64,000 nt of DNA from the NCBI RefSeq assembly GCF_014654205.1, contig NZ_BNAW01000003.1, forward strand, positions 310,001-374,000, given 5' to 3'. Position numbers and translations under genes: made by a program. Shown here piece after piece: positions 1 to 8,031 of this stretch (positions are counted from its first letter, which is position 1; every line of letters starts with the position of its first letter). This DNA is from Amycolatopsis bullii (GTDB lineage: Bacteria; Actinomycetota; Actinomycetes; Mycobacteriales; Pseudonocardiaceae). The notes under the pieces are model-generated. The model worked only from the letters and a program-made list of their open reading frames with translations. It did not search any database and was not told where the DNA came from.

Positions 1-106
1 TCTCCTGGACGGCGTCCTCGGCTTCGGTCAGCGAGCCGAGCAGCCGGTAGGCGAGGTTGACCAGGTGCCGCCGTTCGGCGACGACCGGGTCCGATGGCGT
101 GGTCAT
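1..106 (-). CDS. ECF sigma factor, SigJ/ECF41-like (5' end only)
   Basis: Only the first 35 codons are inside the window; the gene continues off the left edge. The ATG is at 106-104. The visible peptide contains RRHLVNLAYRLLGS and TEAEDAVQE, which matches the start of sigma region 2 in SigJ/ECF41-type sigma factors. Members of that group normally carry a C-terminal SnoaL-like domain that tunes activity, but that part lies outside the window. The gene diverges from the FMN reductase-SnoaL fusion at 207 and shares a 100-bp promoter region holding a perfect dyad. The sigma-factor call is solid; the ECF41 subgroup is inferred from the short N-terminus and the neighbour. Confidence 0.8.
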   Translation of the reverse strand, partial: MTTPSDPVVAERRHLVNLAYRLLGSLTEAEDAVQE

Positions 107-131
107 GACTCCTCCGACGACACAGCCTGCC

Positions 132-154
132 GGAACGTCAGGGCCTGACGTTCC
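132..154. promoter_or_regulatory. Perfect 11-bp inverted repeat between divergent sigma and reductase genes
   Basis: GGAACGTCAGG, one central G, then CCTGACGTTCC. Each strand presents TGACGTTCC followed downstream by CGTC, resembling an ECF promoter read in both directions or a repressor operator. It lies 26 bp from the sigma start codon and 53 bp from the reductase start codon. Confidence 0.55.
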
Positions 155-206
155 CGCGGGCTGCGTCGTCGTACCGGTCGGACCACCGACCGAACAGGGG
201 AGAACG

Positions 207-1190
207 ATGATCAAGATCGGGATCGTGCTGGGCAGCACCCGTCCGGGCCGCCTGGGGGACCAGGTCGCCCGCTGGGTGCACGAGCGCGCCGCGCGCCGGA
301 GTGACGCGGAGTTCGCCGTGCTCGACCTGCGGGACCACCCGCTGCCCCACCTCGAGGAGCCGCCGGGGTTTTCGGGGCAGTACCGGGACGACCGCACCCG
401 GGCCTTCGCCGCCGCCGTGGCGTCGTGCGACGGGTTCGTCTTCGTCACGCCGGAGTACAACCACTCCGTGCCCGGCGTGCTCAAGAACGCCCTGGACCAC
501 GTCTCCGTGGAGTGGAACAGCAAGGCGGCCGGGTTCGTCTCGTACGGCGGTGTCGGCGGCGCCCGGTCGGTCGAGCAGCTGCGGCTGGTCTGCGGGGCGT
601 TGCAGCTGGCCGACGTGGCCCCGCAGGTCACCCTGCCGCTGGCGACGGAGTTCGCGGACCACGCCGTCTTCGCGCCGGGTGACCACCAGCTGACCGCGCT
701 CGACACCCTGCTCGACCACGTCGTCGCCTGGAGCACCGCACTGGCACCGCTGCGGGGCGGGGACGCGGAAGCCGCGATCAGGCGACGGCTCGACGAGGTC
801 ATCGAAGCGTTGCGCGCCAAGGATCTCGACGCGCTGCGCCGGGTCTACGCACCGGACGTCGTGTCTTTCGACGTCGAGCCGCCGCTGCAGCACGCCGGGG
901 TCGACGCGAAGCTGAAGAACTGGGCGAAGGTGTTCACCGCCTTCGAAAAGGTGGACTACGAGCTGCGCGACCTGGAGATCACCGTGGGCGCCGGCCTGGC
1001 CGTCGGGCACGGCTTCGGCCGGGTCAGCGGGACGCTGGAGAACGGGGTGGTGACGGACGGCATGTGGGTCCGGGCCACGTTCGTCTTCCGGAGGACCGGC
1101 GACGACTGGGTGATCGTCCACGACCAGGCGTCCGTGCCGCTCGACCTGGCGACCGGGCAGGGCTGCACCGGCCTCGAACCGGAAAAGTAA
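207..1190 (+). CDS. NADPH-dependent FMN reductase fused to a SnoaL-like domain
   Basis: The protein has 327 aa. The ATG at 207 follows AGGGGAGAA and begins MIKIGIVLGSTRPGR, the flavodoxin-like FMN-binding loop. Residues 1 to about 185 form an NADPH-dependent FMN reductase, including the TPEYNHSVPGVLKNALD flavin-contact segment. Residues about 195-320 form a SnoaL/NTF2-like domain (RRRLDEVIEALRAKDLDAL at its start, DDWVIVHDQASVPLD at its end). The first domain should reduce FMN or quinones with NADPH. The second may bind a small hydrophobic ligand. The fusion is unusual, and its neighbour belongs to a sigma group that also carries a SnoaL-like domain. Substrate unknown; family call firm. Confidence 0.85.
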   Translation: MIKIGIVLGSTRPGRLGDQVARWVHERAARRSDAEFAVLDLRDHPLPHLEEPPGFSGQYRDDRTRAFAAAVASCDGFVFVTPEYNHSVPGVLKNALDHVSVEWNSKAAGFVSYGGVGGARSVEQLRLVCGALQLADVAPQVTLPLATEFADHAVFAPGDHQLTALDTLLDHVVAWSTALAPLRGGDAEAAIRRRLDEVIEALRAKDLDALRRVYAPDVVSFDVEPPLQHAGVDAKLKNWAKVFTAFEKVDYELRDLEITVGAGLAVGHGFGRVSGTLENGVVTDGMWVRATFVFRRTGDDWVIVHDQASVPLDLATGQGCTGLEPEK

Positions 1191-1194
1191 ACGA

Positions 1195-1210
1195 ACGATC
1201 GTGCTACCTT
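1195..1210 (+). promoter_or_regulatory. Leaderless promoter and candidate TetR operator for the MOSC gene
   Basis: ACGATCGT (1195-1202) is a palindrome directly upstream of a -10-like TACCTT (1205-1210). Six bases separate the hexamer from the ATG at 1217, so the mRNA probably starts at or next to the start codon. The TetR gene at 1890 would be the natural ligand of the palindrome; this is inferred. Confidence 0.45.
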
Positions 1211-1216
1211 CGGCCC

Positions 1217-1900
1217 ATGAACATCGACGGCGTGTTTGTGGGGGAACCGAGCGTCCTGGGTCACCGGCGGGACCGGCCGGTGCTGAGCGCGATCACGAAG
1301 GCGCGGGTCACGGCGCCGGAGCTGAACCTGACCGAGCTGAACCTCGACGGCGACCGCCAAGCCGACCTCACCGTGCACGGCGGGGTCGACAAAGCGGTCT
1401 ACGTCTACCCGGCCGAGCACTACCCGGCCTGGGCGGCCGACGGCCTCGACGCCGAGCCGGGCGGCTTCGGCGAGAACGTTTCGCTGACCGGCGCCACCGA
1501 GGACGACGTCCGGATCGGGGACGTCTGGGCCTGGGGTGACGCGCTGGTCCAGGTCTCCCAGCCGCGGCAGCCGTGCTTCAAGCTGGCCATGAAGACCGGG
1601 CGCAAGGACGTCACGCCGCTGATGATCGACAGCGGGCGCTGCGGCTGGTACCTGCGCGTTCTGCGGCCCGGCACGGTGCCGACGTCCGGCGGGATCGAGC
1701 TCGCCGAGCGCGCGGACGGGCCGACGATCACCGAGGTGTACCTGGTCTCCTTCGCCAATTACGGGCAGCTGCCGAAGGACAAGGTCGAAGCGGCGCTGGA
1801 CCTCGCCGACCGCGTGCTGGCCACGCCCGCGCTCTCGGCGTCCTACCGCGGCGGCGTCCAGTCCACTGTGGACCGGTGGCGGGCGCGGCGTGCCGGGTGA
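1217..1900 (+). CDS. MOSC domain-containing protein (YiiM-like)
   Basis: The protein has 227 aa. ATG 1217 was chosen because it starts the conserved domain and sits 6 nt after a TACCTT hexamer. The MOSC fold carries molybdenum-cofactor sulfur chemistry. The expected signature is present: VHGGVDKAVYVYP in the N-terminal half and PRQPCFKLAMKTG with the invariant Cys that would carry the sulfur or bind Mo. Length and layout fit the YiiM group, linked in E. coli to N-hydroxylated base-analogue detoxification. Nothing visible identifies the substrate. The last 11 bases overlap the TetR gene, so the two are probably translationally coupled. Confidence 0.85.
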   Translation: MNIDGVFVGEPSVLGHRRDRPVLSAITKARVTAPELNLTELNLDGDRQADLTVHGGVDKAVYVYPAEHYPAWAADGLDAEPGGFGENVSLTGATEDDVRIGDVWAWGDALVQVSQPRQPCFKLAMKTGRKDVTPLMIDSGRCGWYLRVLRPGTVPTSGGIELAERADGPTITEVYLVSFANYGQLPKDKVEAALDLADRVLATPALSASYRGGVQSTVDRWRARRAG

Positions 1901-2480
1901 CGGCCGGATCGCCCGCGGGGACGCGACCCGGCGCCTGGTGCTGCGCCGGGCCGTCGACGTCGCGTCGGTCGACGGCCTCGAGGGGCTGTCCCTCGGCCGG
2001 CTGGCCACCGAACTGGAGCTGAGCAAGAGCGGGGTGTTCGCGCTGTTCGGCTCCAAGGAAGAGCTCCAACTCGCCACGATCGACGCCGCGCTGGAGATCT
2101 TCCGCGCGCACGTCGTGACCCCGGCGCGGGCGGTGGCGCCCGGGCTGCCGCGGCTGCGTGCGGTCTGCGAGAAGTGGCTGGACTACTCGCAGCAGCGGAT
2201 CTTCCCGGGCGGCTGCTTCTTCTTCAACGTCGGCGCGGAGTTCGACGCGCGCCCGGGCCGGGTGCACGACGCGGTGGCGGCGGCGAGCGGTGCGTTCGCC
2301 GCCTTCCTCCGGGAAACGGCGGACGAGGCGGTCGCGCTCGGGCACGTCGGCGCGGACGCCGAGGCGCTGGCGTTCGAACTCCACGCGCTGGGCCGCGCGG
2401 CCAACGCGGACGCCGTCTTGAACGGCGGAACCCGGGCCTACGAACTGGCCCGGCGGGCGATCCGGGCACGGCTGTCGTGA
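1890..2480 (+). CDS. TetR-family transcriptional regulator
   Basis: The protein has 196 aa and starts at GTG 1890, inside the end of the MOSC gene. The N-terminal helix-turn-helix is clear (GLEGLSLGRLATELELSKSG then VFALFGSKEELQ), followed by an all-helical ligand domain containing GGCFFFNVGAEFDARPG, typical of the TetR_C_16-like/YcdC-type group. It probably represses its own two-gene operon from the palindrome near 1195; this is inferred from position. The stop codon lies inside the palindromic element at 2475-2518. Confidence 0.88.
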   Translation: MPGDGRIARGDATRRLVLRRAVDVASVDGLEGLSLGRLATELELSKSGVFALFGSKEELQLATIDAALEIFRAHVVTPARAVAPGLPRLRAVCEKWLDYSQQRIFPGGCFFFNVGAEFDARPGRVHDAVAAASGAFAAFLRETADEAVALGHVGADAEALAFELHALGRAANADAVLNGGTRAYELARRAIRARLS

Positions 2481-2518
2481 GTGGTAAGTCGGGTTGGAAC
2501 CCGCCTTACCACTCACGA
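2475..2518. repeat. Palindromic intergenic element, copy 1 (likely bidirectional terminator)
   Basis: The 21-bp arms (2475-2495 and 2498-2518) have one mismatch, around a 2-nt loop. Outer bases are TCGTGAGTG/CACTCACGA and the centre is GTT-gg-AAC. It lies between convergent genes and contains the TetR stop codon. There is no T-run, so it is not a classical intrinsic terminator. Related copies lie at 7986-8031 and 50762-50805. Confidence 0.75.
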
Positions 2519-2526
2519 GCCGGTGC

Positions 2527-4092
2527 TCACTTCCAGTCGACCTGCGGGGAGCGGTAGAAGTCGATGCCCTGCGCCACCCAGCGCGGCGCCTGCTTCGCCA
2601 GCCGGAGCCGGTAAGCGTCCCAGTTGTGGGTGCTCCGCGGGGACCAGCCGATCTCCGCGATCCCCGGCAGCCGCGGGAACGCCATGTACTCGATGTCGTC
2701 GCTGGTGCGGATCGTCTCGGTCCACAGCGGCGCTTCGACCCCCGCCACCTGGTTCTCGCCGACGCCGTCGACCAGGGACGCCGGATCCCAGTCGTAGCCG
2801 TCCTTCACCTCGATCAGCGCGGCCCAGTCCTGGCCGAGCGGGGTTTGCGGGTTGTACTTCATGTCGAGGTAGGCGTGGTTCGCCGGCGACATGAGGATCT
2901 TGTTGCCGCGCGCCGCGGCCGCCGCGACGTCGGGGTTCGCGCCGCCGAAGTCCCAGTACTGCGGGACCGCCGACACCGGCGGGACGGACTTGGCGATCTC
3001 GTGCCAGCCGGTGACCTTCTTGCCGTACTCGGCGACGATCGGCTGCACCTTCCGCTCGAACGCCAGGTAGTCCGCGGGCGGCGTCGAGTGGGCCTCGTCG
3101 CCGCCGATGTGCAGGTACTCCCCGGGCGTGAGGGCCGCCAGCTCGCGCACGACGTCCTCGACGAACCGGTAGGTGATCGGCGAGGAGATGCACAGCGAGC
3201 TGTAGCCGACGTCGGTGTCCGTGCGCGGCGGGACGGCCTTCCCGTCGCAGTTCAGCTCCGCGTACGTCGACTGCGCCGCGTTCGTGTGGCCGGGCATGTC
3301 GATCTCCGGGATGACCGTGATGTGCCGCGAAGCCGCGTACGCGACGATGTCCCGGTACTGCGCCTGCGTGTAGTAGCCGCCCGGGTCGCCGTCGACGGCA
3401 GTCTTGCCGCCGACCGTCGCCAGCTTCGGCCAGCTCTTGATCTCGATCCGCCAGCCCTGGTCGTCGGCCAGGTGCAGGTGCAGCGTGTTGACCTTGTACT
3501 GGGCGATCTGGTCGATGTACCGCTTCACCTGGTCCGGCTTGAAGAAGTGCCGGGCGACGTCGAGCATCGCGCCGCGCTCGGCGAAGCGCGGGTAGTCGAG
3601 GATCGTGCCGCCGGCGACGGTCCACGTCCGGTGCTGCACGCGCTGGGCGTCGATCGCCGACGGCAGCAGCTGCCGCAGCGACTGCACGCCTTCGAAGAGC
3701 CCGTCCGCGGTGTTGGCCTTCAGCGTGACGCCGTCGCGGGCGACCTTCAGCTCGTAACCCTCGGTGCCGATCCGCGGGTCGTGGCCCAGCTTCAGCGCGA
3801 TCGCGGGCAGCCCGGCGGTGTGCGGCACGACCGGCAGCGGGTAGCCGGTGGCCGGGCGGAGCAGGCCACGCAGGTAGTCCGCGACCTGGCCGGCGCCGCG
3901 GTCGGCGCTGATGACGGTGAGCGGCGTGAGGCGGAATCCGCCGTGGGGGTCGGCCTTCGCCGAGACGGGCGCCGGGACGACGTCGGTAACGCTGCGTTCG
4001 GGGGCGGCCGGGGCGGCCGTGGCGGAAGCGGGGAGGCCGACGGCCGTGAGACTCACGACGGCCGCGGTCAGGACGGCTCTGGACAAGCGCAT
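2527..4092 (-). CDS. Secreted beta-N-acetylhexosaminidase (GH20)
   Basis: The protein has 521 aa. ATG 4092 follows GGAGGTGC and starts a signal peptide (MRLSRAVLTAAVVSLTAVG, predicted cleavage near ASATAAPA). Residues about 35-160 are the GH20b alpha/beta domain and the rest is the TIM-barrel catalytic domain. The catalytic pair is visible in HIGGDEAHSTP; upstream strands carry LHLHLADDQGWRIEI and PEIDMPGH. It should remove terminal GlcNAc from chitin oligomers or muropeptide sugars outside the cell, by substrate-assisted retaining catalysis. The gene stands alone, with a DasR-like site upstream suggesting GlcNAc-responsive control. Confidence 0.93.
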   Translation of the reverse strand: MRLSRAVLTAAVVSLTAVGLPASATAAPAAPERSVTDVVPAPVSAKADPHGGFRLTPLTVISADRGAGQVADYLRGLLRPATGYPLPVVPHTAGLPAIALKLGHDPRIGTEGYELKVARDGVTLKANTADGLFEGVQSLRQLLPSAIDAQRVQHRTWTVAGGTILDYPRFAERGAMLDVARHFFKPDQVKRYIDQIAQYKVNTLHLHLADDQGWRIEIKSWPKLATVGGKTAVDGDPGGYYTQAQYRDIVAYAASRHITVIPEIDMPGHTNAAQSTYAELNCDGKAVPPRTDTDVGYSSLCISSPITYRFVEDVVRELAALTPGEYLHIGGDEAHSTPPADYLAFERKVQPIVAEYGKKVTGWHEIAKSVPPVSAVPQYWDFGGANPDVAAAAARGNKILMSPANHAYLDMKYNPQTPLGQDWAALIEVKDGYDWDPASLVDGVGENQVAGVEAPLWTETIRTSDDIEYMAFPRLPGIAEIGWSPRSTHNWDAYRLRLAKQAPRWVAQGIDFYRSPQVDWK

Positions 4093-4122
4093 CGAAGCAC
4101 CTCCGGTCGGGGGACTCCCTGC

Positions 4123-4138
4123 AAAGGTACAGACCAAC
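4123..4138 (-). promoter_or_regulatory. DasR-responsive-element-like site (dre)
   Basis: The core GGTaCAGACC matches 8 of 10 positions of the dre core GGTCTAGACC and is followed by A. It lies 31 bp upstream of the hexosaminidase start. In streptomycetes DasR represses chitin and GlcNAc genes through such sites and is released by amino-sugar phosphates. Assignment is by similarity only. Confidence 0.5.
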
Positions 4139-4158
4139 CGGAGTATTTGGAACAGTTC

Positions 4159-6027
4159 TTAACGAAGGGCGGCCCGGATGGCCTCCAGGACGCTCGGGTC
4201 CTCGATCGTGGAGGGCACCGCCTCGTCGCGGCCGTCGGCGATCGCGCGCATCGTCTTGCGGAGGATCTTCCCCGACCGCGTCTTCGGCAGCGCGTCCACA
4301 ATGGACACGTCACGGAACGCGGCGACCGGGCCGATGTCCCGGCGCACCATCGCCACCAGTTCGTCGCGCAGCTGGTCCGCGGGGACGTCGGAGCCCGCCT
4401 TCAGCACCACGAACCCGCGTGGCAGCTGGCCCTTGAGCTGGTCGGCGACGCCGATCACGGCGCACTCGGCGACCGCCGGGTGCGAGGCCAGCACGGCCTC
4501 CATCGACCCGGTGGACAGCCGGTGGCCGGCGACGTTGATGACGTCGTCGGTGCGGCCCATGACGAACAGGTAGCCGTCCTCGTCGAAGTAGCCGGAGTCG
4601 CCGGTCAGGTAGTGGCCTTCGTAGCGCGAGAGGTAGGCCTCGCGGTACCGCTCGTCGTCGCCCCACAGCGTCGGCAGCGAGCCCGGCGGGAGGGGCAGCT
4701 TGACGGTGATGGCGCCTTCGCGACCGGCCGGCAGTTCCTCGCCGGCCTGGTCGAGGATGCGGACGTCCCAGCCGGGGACCGGCTTGGTCGCGGACCCGGC
4801 CTTGACTTCCAGGGGCTCCAGGCCGCGCGGGTTGGCCGCGATCGGCCAGCCGGTCTCGGTCTGCCACCAGTGGTCGACGACCGGGACGCCGAGCTTCTCG
4901 TGCGCCCAGTGGTAGGTCTCCGGGTCGAGCCGTTCGCCGGCCAGGAACAGCGTCCGGAACTGCTTCAGCTCGTACTTCTCCAGCTCACGGGCATCCGGAT
5001 CGACCTTCTTGACGGCCCGCAGCGCGGTCGGCGCGGTGAACAGCGCCTGGACGCCGTGCTCGGCGATGACCCGCCAGAACGCGCCCGCGTCGGGCGTGCC
5101 CACCGGCTTGCCCTCGTACATGACCGTGGTGGCTCCGACGAGGAGCGGCGCGTACACGATGTAGGAGTGCCCGACGACCCAGCCGACGTCGGACGCGGTC
5201 CACCAGACGTCGCCGGCGTGGACGTCGTAGACGGCGTCCATCGAATAGGCGAGCGCGACGGCGTGGCCGCCGGTGTCGCGCACGACGCCCTTCGGCTTCC
5301 CGGTCGTCCCGGACGTGTAGAGGATGTACAGCGGATCGGTGGCCGCGACCGGCACCGGGTCGGCCGGGTCGGCGCCCGCCGCCAGCTCGCGCCAGTCGAA
5401 GTGGCGGCCCGCCGTGGCCGGTGCCTGCTCGCGCTGCAGCATGACGATGTGGTCGGGCTGGTGTTCGGTCATGCCCAGCGCGGCTTCGATGATCGGCTGG
5501 TACTCGACCACCCGCGTCGGCTCGATGCCGCAGGACGCGGCCAGGACGACCTTCGGTTTCGCGTCCTCGATCCGCGCGGCCAGCTCCTTCGGCGCGAACC
5601 CGCCGAAGACCACCGAGTGCACCGCCCCGATCCGCGCGCAGGCCAGCATGGCGATCGCGGCCTCCGGGACCATCGGCAGGTAGACGATCACCCGGTCACC
5701 CTTCGTGACCCCCAGCGAGCTGAGCGCCCCGGCGAAGCGCGCGACTGTGTCCCGCAGCTCCTCGTACGTGTAAGTCCGTTGCCGTCCGGTCACGGGAGAG
5801 TCCCAGATCAGCGCCGCCTGGCCGCCGCGGCCGGCCTCGACGTGCCGGTCCAAAGCGTTGTACGAGGTGTTCAGCTCGGCGTCGGGGAACCACCGGTAGA
5901 AGGGCGGGCGGGTGTCGTCCAGGGCCCGCTCCGGCGCTCTGGTCCAGCTGATCGACTGAGCCGCCGCCAGCCAGAACGCGTCCCGCTCGGCCAGGCTGCG
6001 CCGGTAGGCTTCGGAGTACGCGCCCAT
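4159..6027 (-). CDS. Propionyl-CoA synthetase / acyl-CoA ligase (PrpE-like)
   Basis: The protein has 622 aa. ATG 6027 follows AAGGAG. It is an ANL-superfamily ligase: LYILYTSGTTGKPKGVVRD is the ATP-binding P-loop, VVDHWWQTETGWP and LTGDSGYFDEDGYLFVMGR are the adenylation and hinge motifs, and LPKTRSGKILRKTMR carries the C-terminal catalytic Lys that can be acetylated. WWTASDVGWVVGHSYIVYAP and the EGKPVGTPDAGAFWRV stretch fit propionyl-CoA synthetase better than acetyl-CoA synthetase. It activates a short-chain acid to acyl-AMP and then acyl-CoA in the cytosol. The chain-length preference is inferred. Confidence 0.87.
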   Translation of the reverse strand: MGAYSEAYRRSLAERDAFWLAAAQSISWTRAPERALDDTRPPFYRWFPDAELNTSYNALDRHVEAGRGGQAALIWDSPVTGRQRTYTYEELRDTVARFAGALSSLGVTKGDRVIVYLPMVPEAAIAMLACARIGAVHSVVFGGFAPKELAARIEDAKPKVVLAASCGIEPTRVVEYQPIIEAALGMTEHQPDHIVMLQREQAPATAGRHFDWRELAAGADPADPVPVAATDPLYILYTSGTTGKPKGVVRDTGGHAVALAYSMDAVYDVHAGDVWWTASDVGWVVGHSYIVYAPLLVGATTVMYEGKPVGTPDAGAFWRVIAEHGVQALFTAPTALRAVKKVDPDARELEKYELKQFRTLFLAGERLDPETYHWAHEKLGVPVVDHWWQTETGWPIAANPRGLEPLEVKAGSATKPVPGWDVRILDQAGEELPAGREGAITVKLPLPPGSLPTLWGDDERYREAYLSRYEGHYLTGDSGYFDEDGYLFVMGRTDDVINVAGHRLSTGSMEAVLASHPAVAECAVIGVADQLKGQLPRGFVVLKAGSDVPADQLRDELVAMVRRDIGPVAAFRDVSIVDALPKTRSGKILRKTMRAIADGRDEAVPSTIEDPSVLEAIRAALR

Positions 6028-6212
6028 GCTCCGCTCCTTCGCGTCGGACGTTCCGCCGTCCCCATCATGGCGCGGGAGGGCCGGCCGTGCCGGATTCGTC
6101 CCGTGGAAAGACCCGGCAACCTCGGGGAGCCCGGGAGCGTCCTAAGCTGGACCGCGGGAAAACGCCGCGTGACGGCCACGAAGTGAACACGGACAGTGAG
6201 GGGAGCCCGGCG

Positions 6213-7982
6213 GTGAACGGACTCGCGAGCGCGTTGCTCTCGCTAGCCCATTCCTTGTTCGGCCCGGGCTTCTGCCCCGGCGACTGGGTCTGGGCCACGA
6301 GTGCGGCCGGCGCGCTCGTCGCGCTGATCCCCCCGGCCGGCGCGGTCGCCGTGTCGATCATCCGGAAGGGCACCGGCAACCGCTACGACGCCACGACGCT
6401 GGGTGTCTTCGGAGCGATCGGCGTGGTCAGCGCCCTGGTGCTGCCGTGGCTGCTGGCCATCGGCGTTTCGGGCGTCTTCCAGGCGGCGTACGGCAACAAG
6501 ACGACCGGGTTGTCCACCACCGAGCTCAGCTCGCTGAACAACGCCGGTGGCTGCTGGGTGGCCAACCAGAAGGAGTACCTGGGCGGCGGCCAGACCGTCT
6601 TCGACGTGCTGTCTTCGCAGAACGGCAAGGACATGCCGTTCATCGTCTACCTGATCGCCTTCGCGGTGCTCGGGGCCGGCTCGCTGTTCTTCGTGATGCT
6701 GCAGGGCCGCACGGCCTTCCGCCGGGGCCCGAAGTGGCCGTCGCGGTTCTTCTGGATCCCGTTCGCCGCGATGCTCGTGTTCAGCGTCGGCATGGAGGCG
6801 AACACCGCGCTGCACTTCTGGCTCGGGTTCCTGCCGCTCAGCGTGCTGGGCCTGATCCCGGTCGCGATGGTCGGCCCGCCGCCGTGGTCGGTGATCAACC
6901 GGTCGGACCGGTCGGACGAGCCACCGCCGCGCCGCCCGGAGCCCCAGGGGCCGCCGCCGTCGCAGATCCAGCCGCGCCCGACCCCGCCGCCTCCGCCGCC
7001 GCCCCCGGTCAACCGCCCGTACCCGAAGACGGCGCTGGCGTCGGCGCCCGAGCCGCCGTCCCCGCCGGGAGGCATGCTGGCCGCGGCGCCGGGCCCGATC
7101 CCGCCGCCGCCCGGCTCCCGCAACGCCGGCGGCAGCCGCTACCGCCGCGTCAAGCAGCTCGGCGCGGGTGGCTTCGGCACGGTCTGGCAGGCCGTCGACA
7201 CCCAGCTGAACCGCACGGTCGCGCTGAAGATCGCGCACGCGCCGGACCGCGACACCGCCGAGCGCATGCAGCGCGAGGCCCGCGCGCTCGCCGTGGTCAG
7301 CCACCCGAACTGCGTCAAGGTGTACGACCTGGCCGAGGAACCGGACGGCCTGGCGCTGGTGATGGAGTACCTCGAAGGCCGTCCGCTGGCCGAGCTGGTC
7401 GACGGCCAGGGCCCGCTCGACGACGTCGCCGCGGGCCGCCTGTGGGCGACGATGGCGGGCGCGCTGGCGGCGGCGCACGAGAAGGGCGTGCTGCACCGCG
7501 ACATCAAGCCGTCGAACATCGTCCTGGACCCGAGCGGCCTGGCCCACCTGATCGACTTCGGCATCGCCCGCAGCCAGGGCGACTCGAAGATGACGGCCAC
7601 CGGGATGATGATCGGCACGCCGGACTTCGTCGCCCCGGAACAGGCGATGGGCTCCCCGGCCTCCCCGGCGTCGGACGCGTGGCAGCTGGCCGCGACGATC
7701 AGCTACGCGCTGTCCGGCCAGCCCCCGCGCGGCACCCGGGAGACGCCGATGGCGGCGTTGATGGCCGCGGCCCGGGCGGAGCCGGTGTCGCGGCTGCCTC
7801 AGCGCAGCGCCCACGCGCGGCTGCTGGCGGCTTCGCTGGACCCGGAGCCGCGTCGCCGTCCGACGTTGAACGCGGTGCGCCGCGAGGTCGAGGGCTGGCT
7901 GTCGCGGGCGGGCAAGTCGCCCGACGGCCCGGTGACGCGGGTGGTGCCCCGCCAGCCGGGCGGCCAGCTGCCCCGCCGCTGA
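6213..7982 (+). CDS. Membrane-anchored Ser/Thr protein kinase with C-terminal kinase domain
   Basis: The protein has 589 aa. GTG 6213 is chosen because GAGGGGAG ends 7 nt upstream; a TAAGCT -10-like box lies at 6143-6148. Residues 1 to about 225 contain about five hydrophobic segments. Residues about 230-305 are extremely Pro-rich, including a run of eight prolines. A complete Hanks-type kinase follows: LGAGGFGTVW near 316, the VALKIA Lys near 339, HRDIKPSN near 428, DFGIA near 448, then APEQ. It therefore looks active. PknB-type kinases have the kinase first and the membrane helix after, so this order is reversed, with no PASTA domains. Substrate and signal are unknown. Confidence 0.88.
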   Translation: MNGLASALLSLAHSLFGPGFCPGDWVWATSAAGALVALIPPAGAVAVSIIRKGTGNRYDATTLGVFGAIGVVSALVLPWLLAIGVSGVFQAAYGNKTTGLSTTELSSLNNAGGCWVANQKEYLGGGQTVFDVLSSQNGKDMPFIVYLIAFAVLGAGSLFFVMLQGRTAFRRGPKWPSRFFWIPFAAMLVFSVGMEANTALHFWLGFLPLSVLGLIPVAMVGPPPWSVINRSDRSDEPPPRRPEPQGPPPSQIQPRPTPPPPPPPPVNRPYPKTALASAPEPPSPPGGMLAAAPGPIPPPPGSRNAGGSRYRRVKQLGAGGFGTVWQAVDTQLNRTVALKIAHAPDRDTAERMQREARALAVVSHPNCVKVYDLAEEPDGLALVMEYLEGRPLAELVDGQGPLDDVAAGRLWATMAGALAAAHEKGVLHRDIKPSNIVLDPSGLAHLIDFGIARSQGDSKMTATGMMIGTPDFVAPEQAMGSPASPASDAWQLAATISYALSGQPPRGTRETPMAALMAAARAEPVSRLPQRSAHARLLAASLDPEPRRRPTLNAVRREVEGWLSRAGKSPDGPVTRVVPRQPGGQLPRR

Positions 7983-7985
7983 CCC

Positions 7986-8031
7986 CTCGTGAGTGGTAAG
8001 GCGGGTTCTAACCCGCCTTACCACTCACGAG
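7986..8031. repeat. Palindromic intergenic element, copy 2 (perfect 22-bp arms)
   Basis: Arms 7986-8007 and 8010-8031 pair perfectly around a 2-nt loop. Outer bases are CTCGTGAGTG/CACTCACGAG and the centre is GTT-ct-AAC. It lies between the convergent kinase and methyltransferase genes. The right arm encodes the last residues of the methyltransferase, whose stop codon falls in the loop. It probably ends transcription from both sides. Confidence 0.8.

Noticed and set aside
2494..6186. 1230-codon open frame opposite the hexosaminidase and acyl-CoA ligase genes
   Set aside because: It reads Arg/Val/Asp-rich low-complexity sequence and lies antisense to two clear enzymes; it is a GC-bias shadow.
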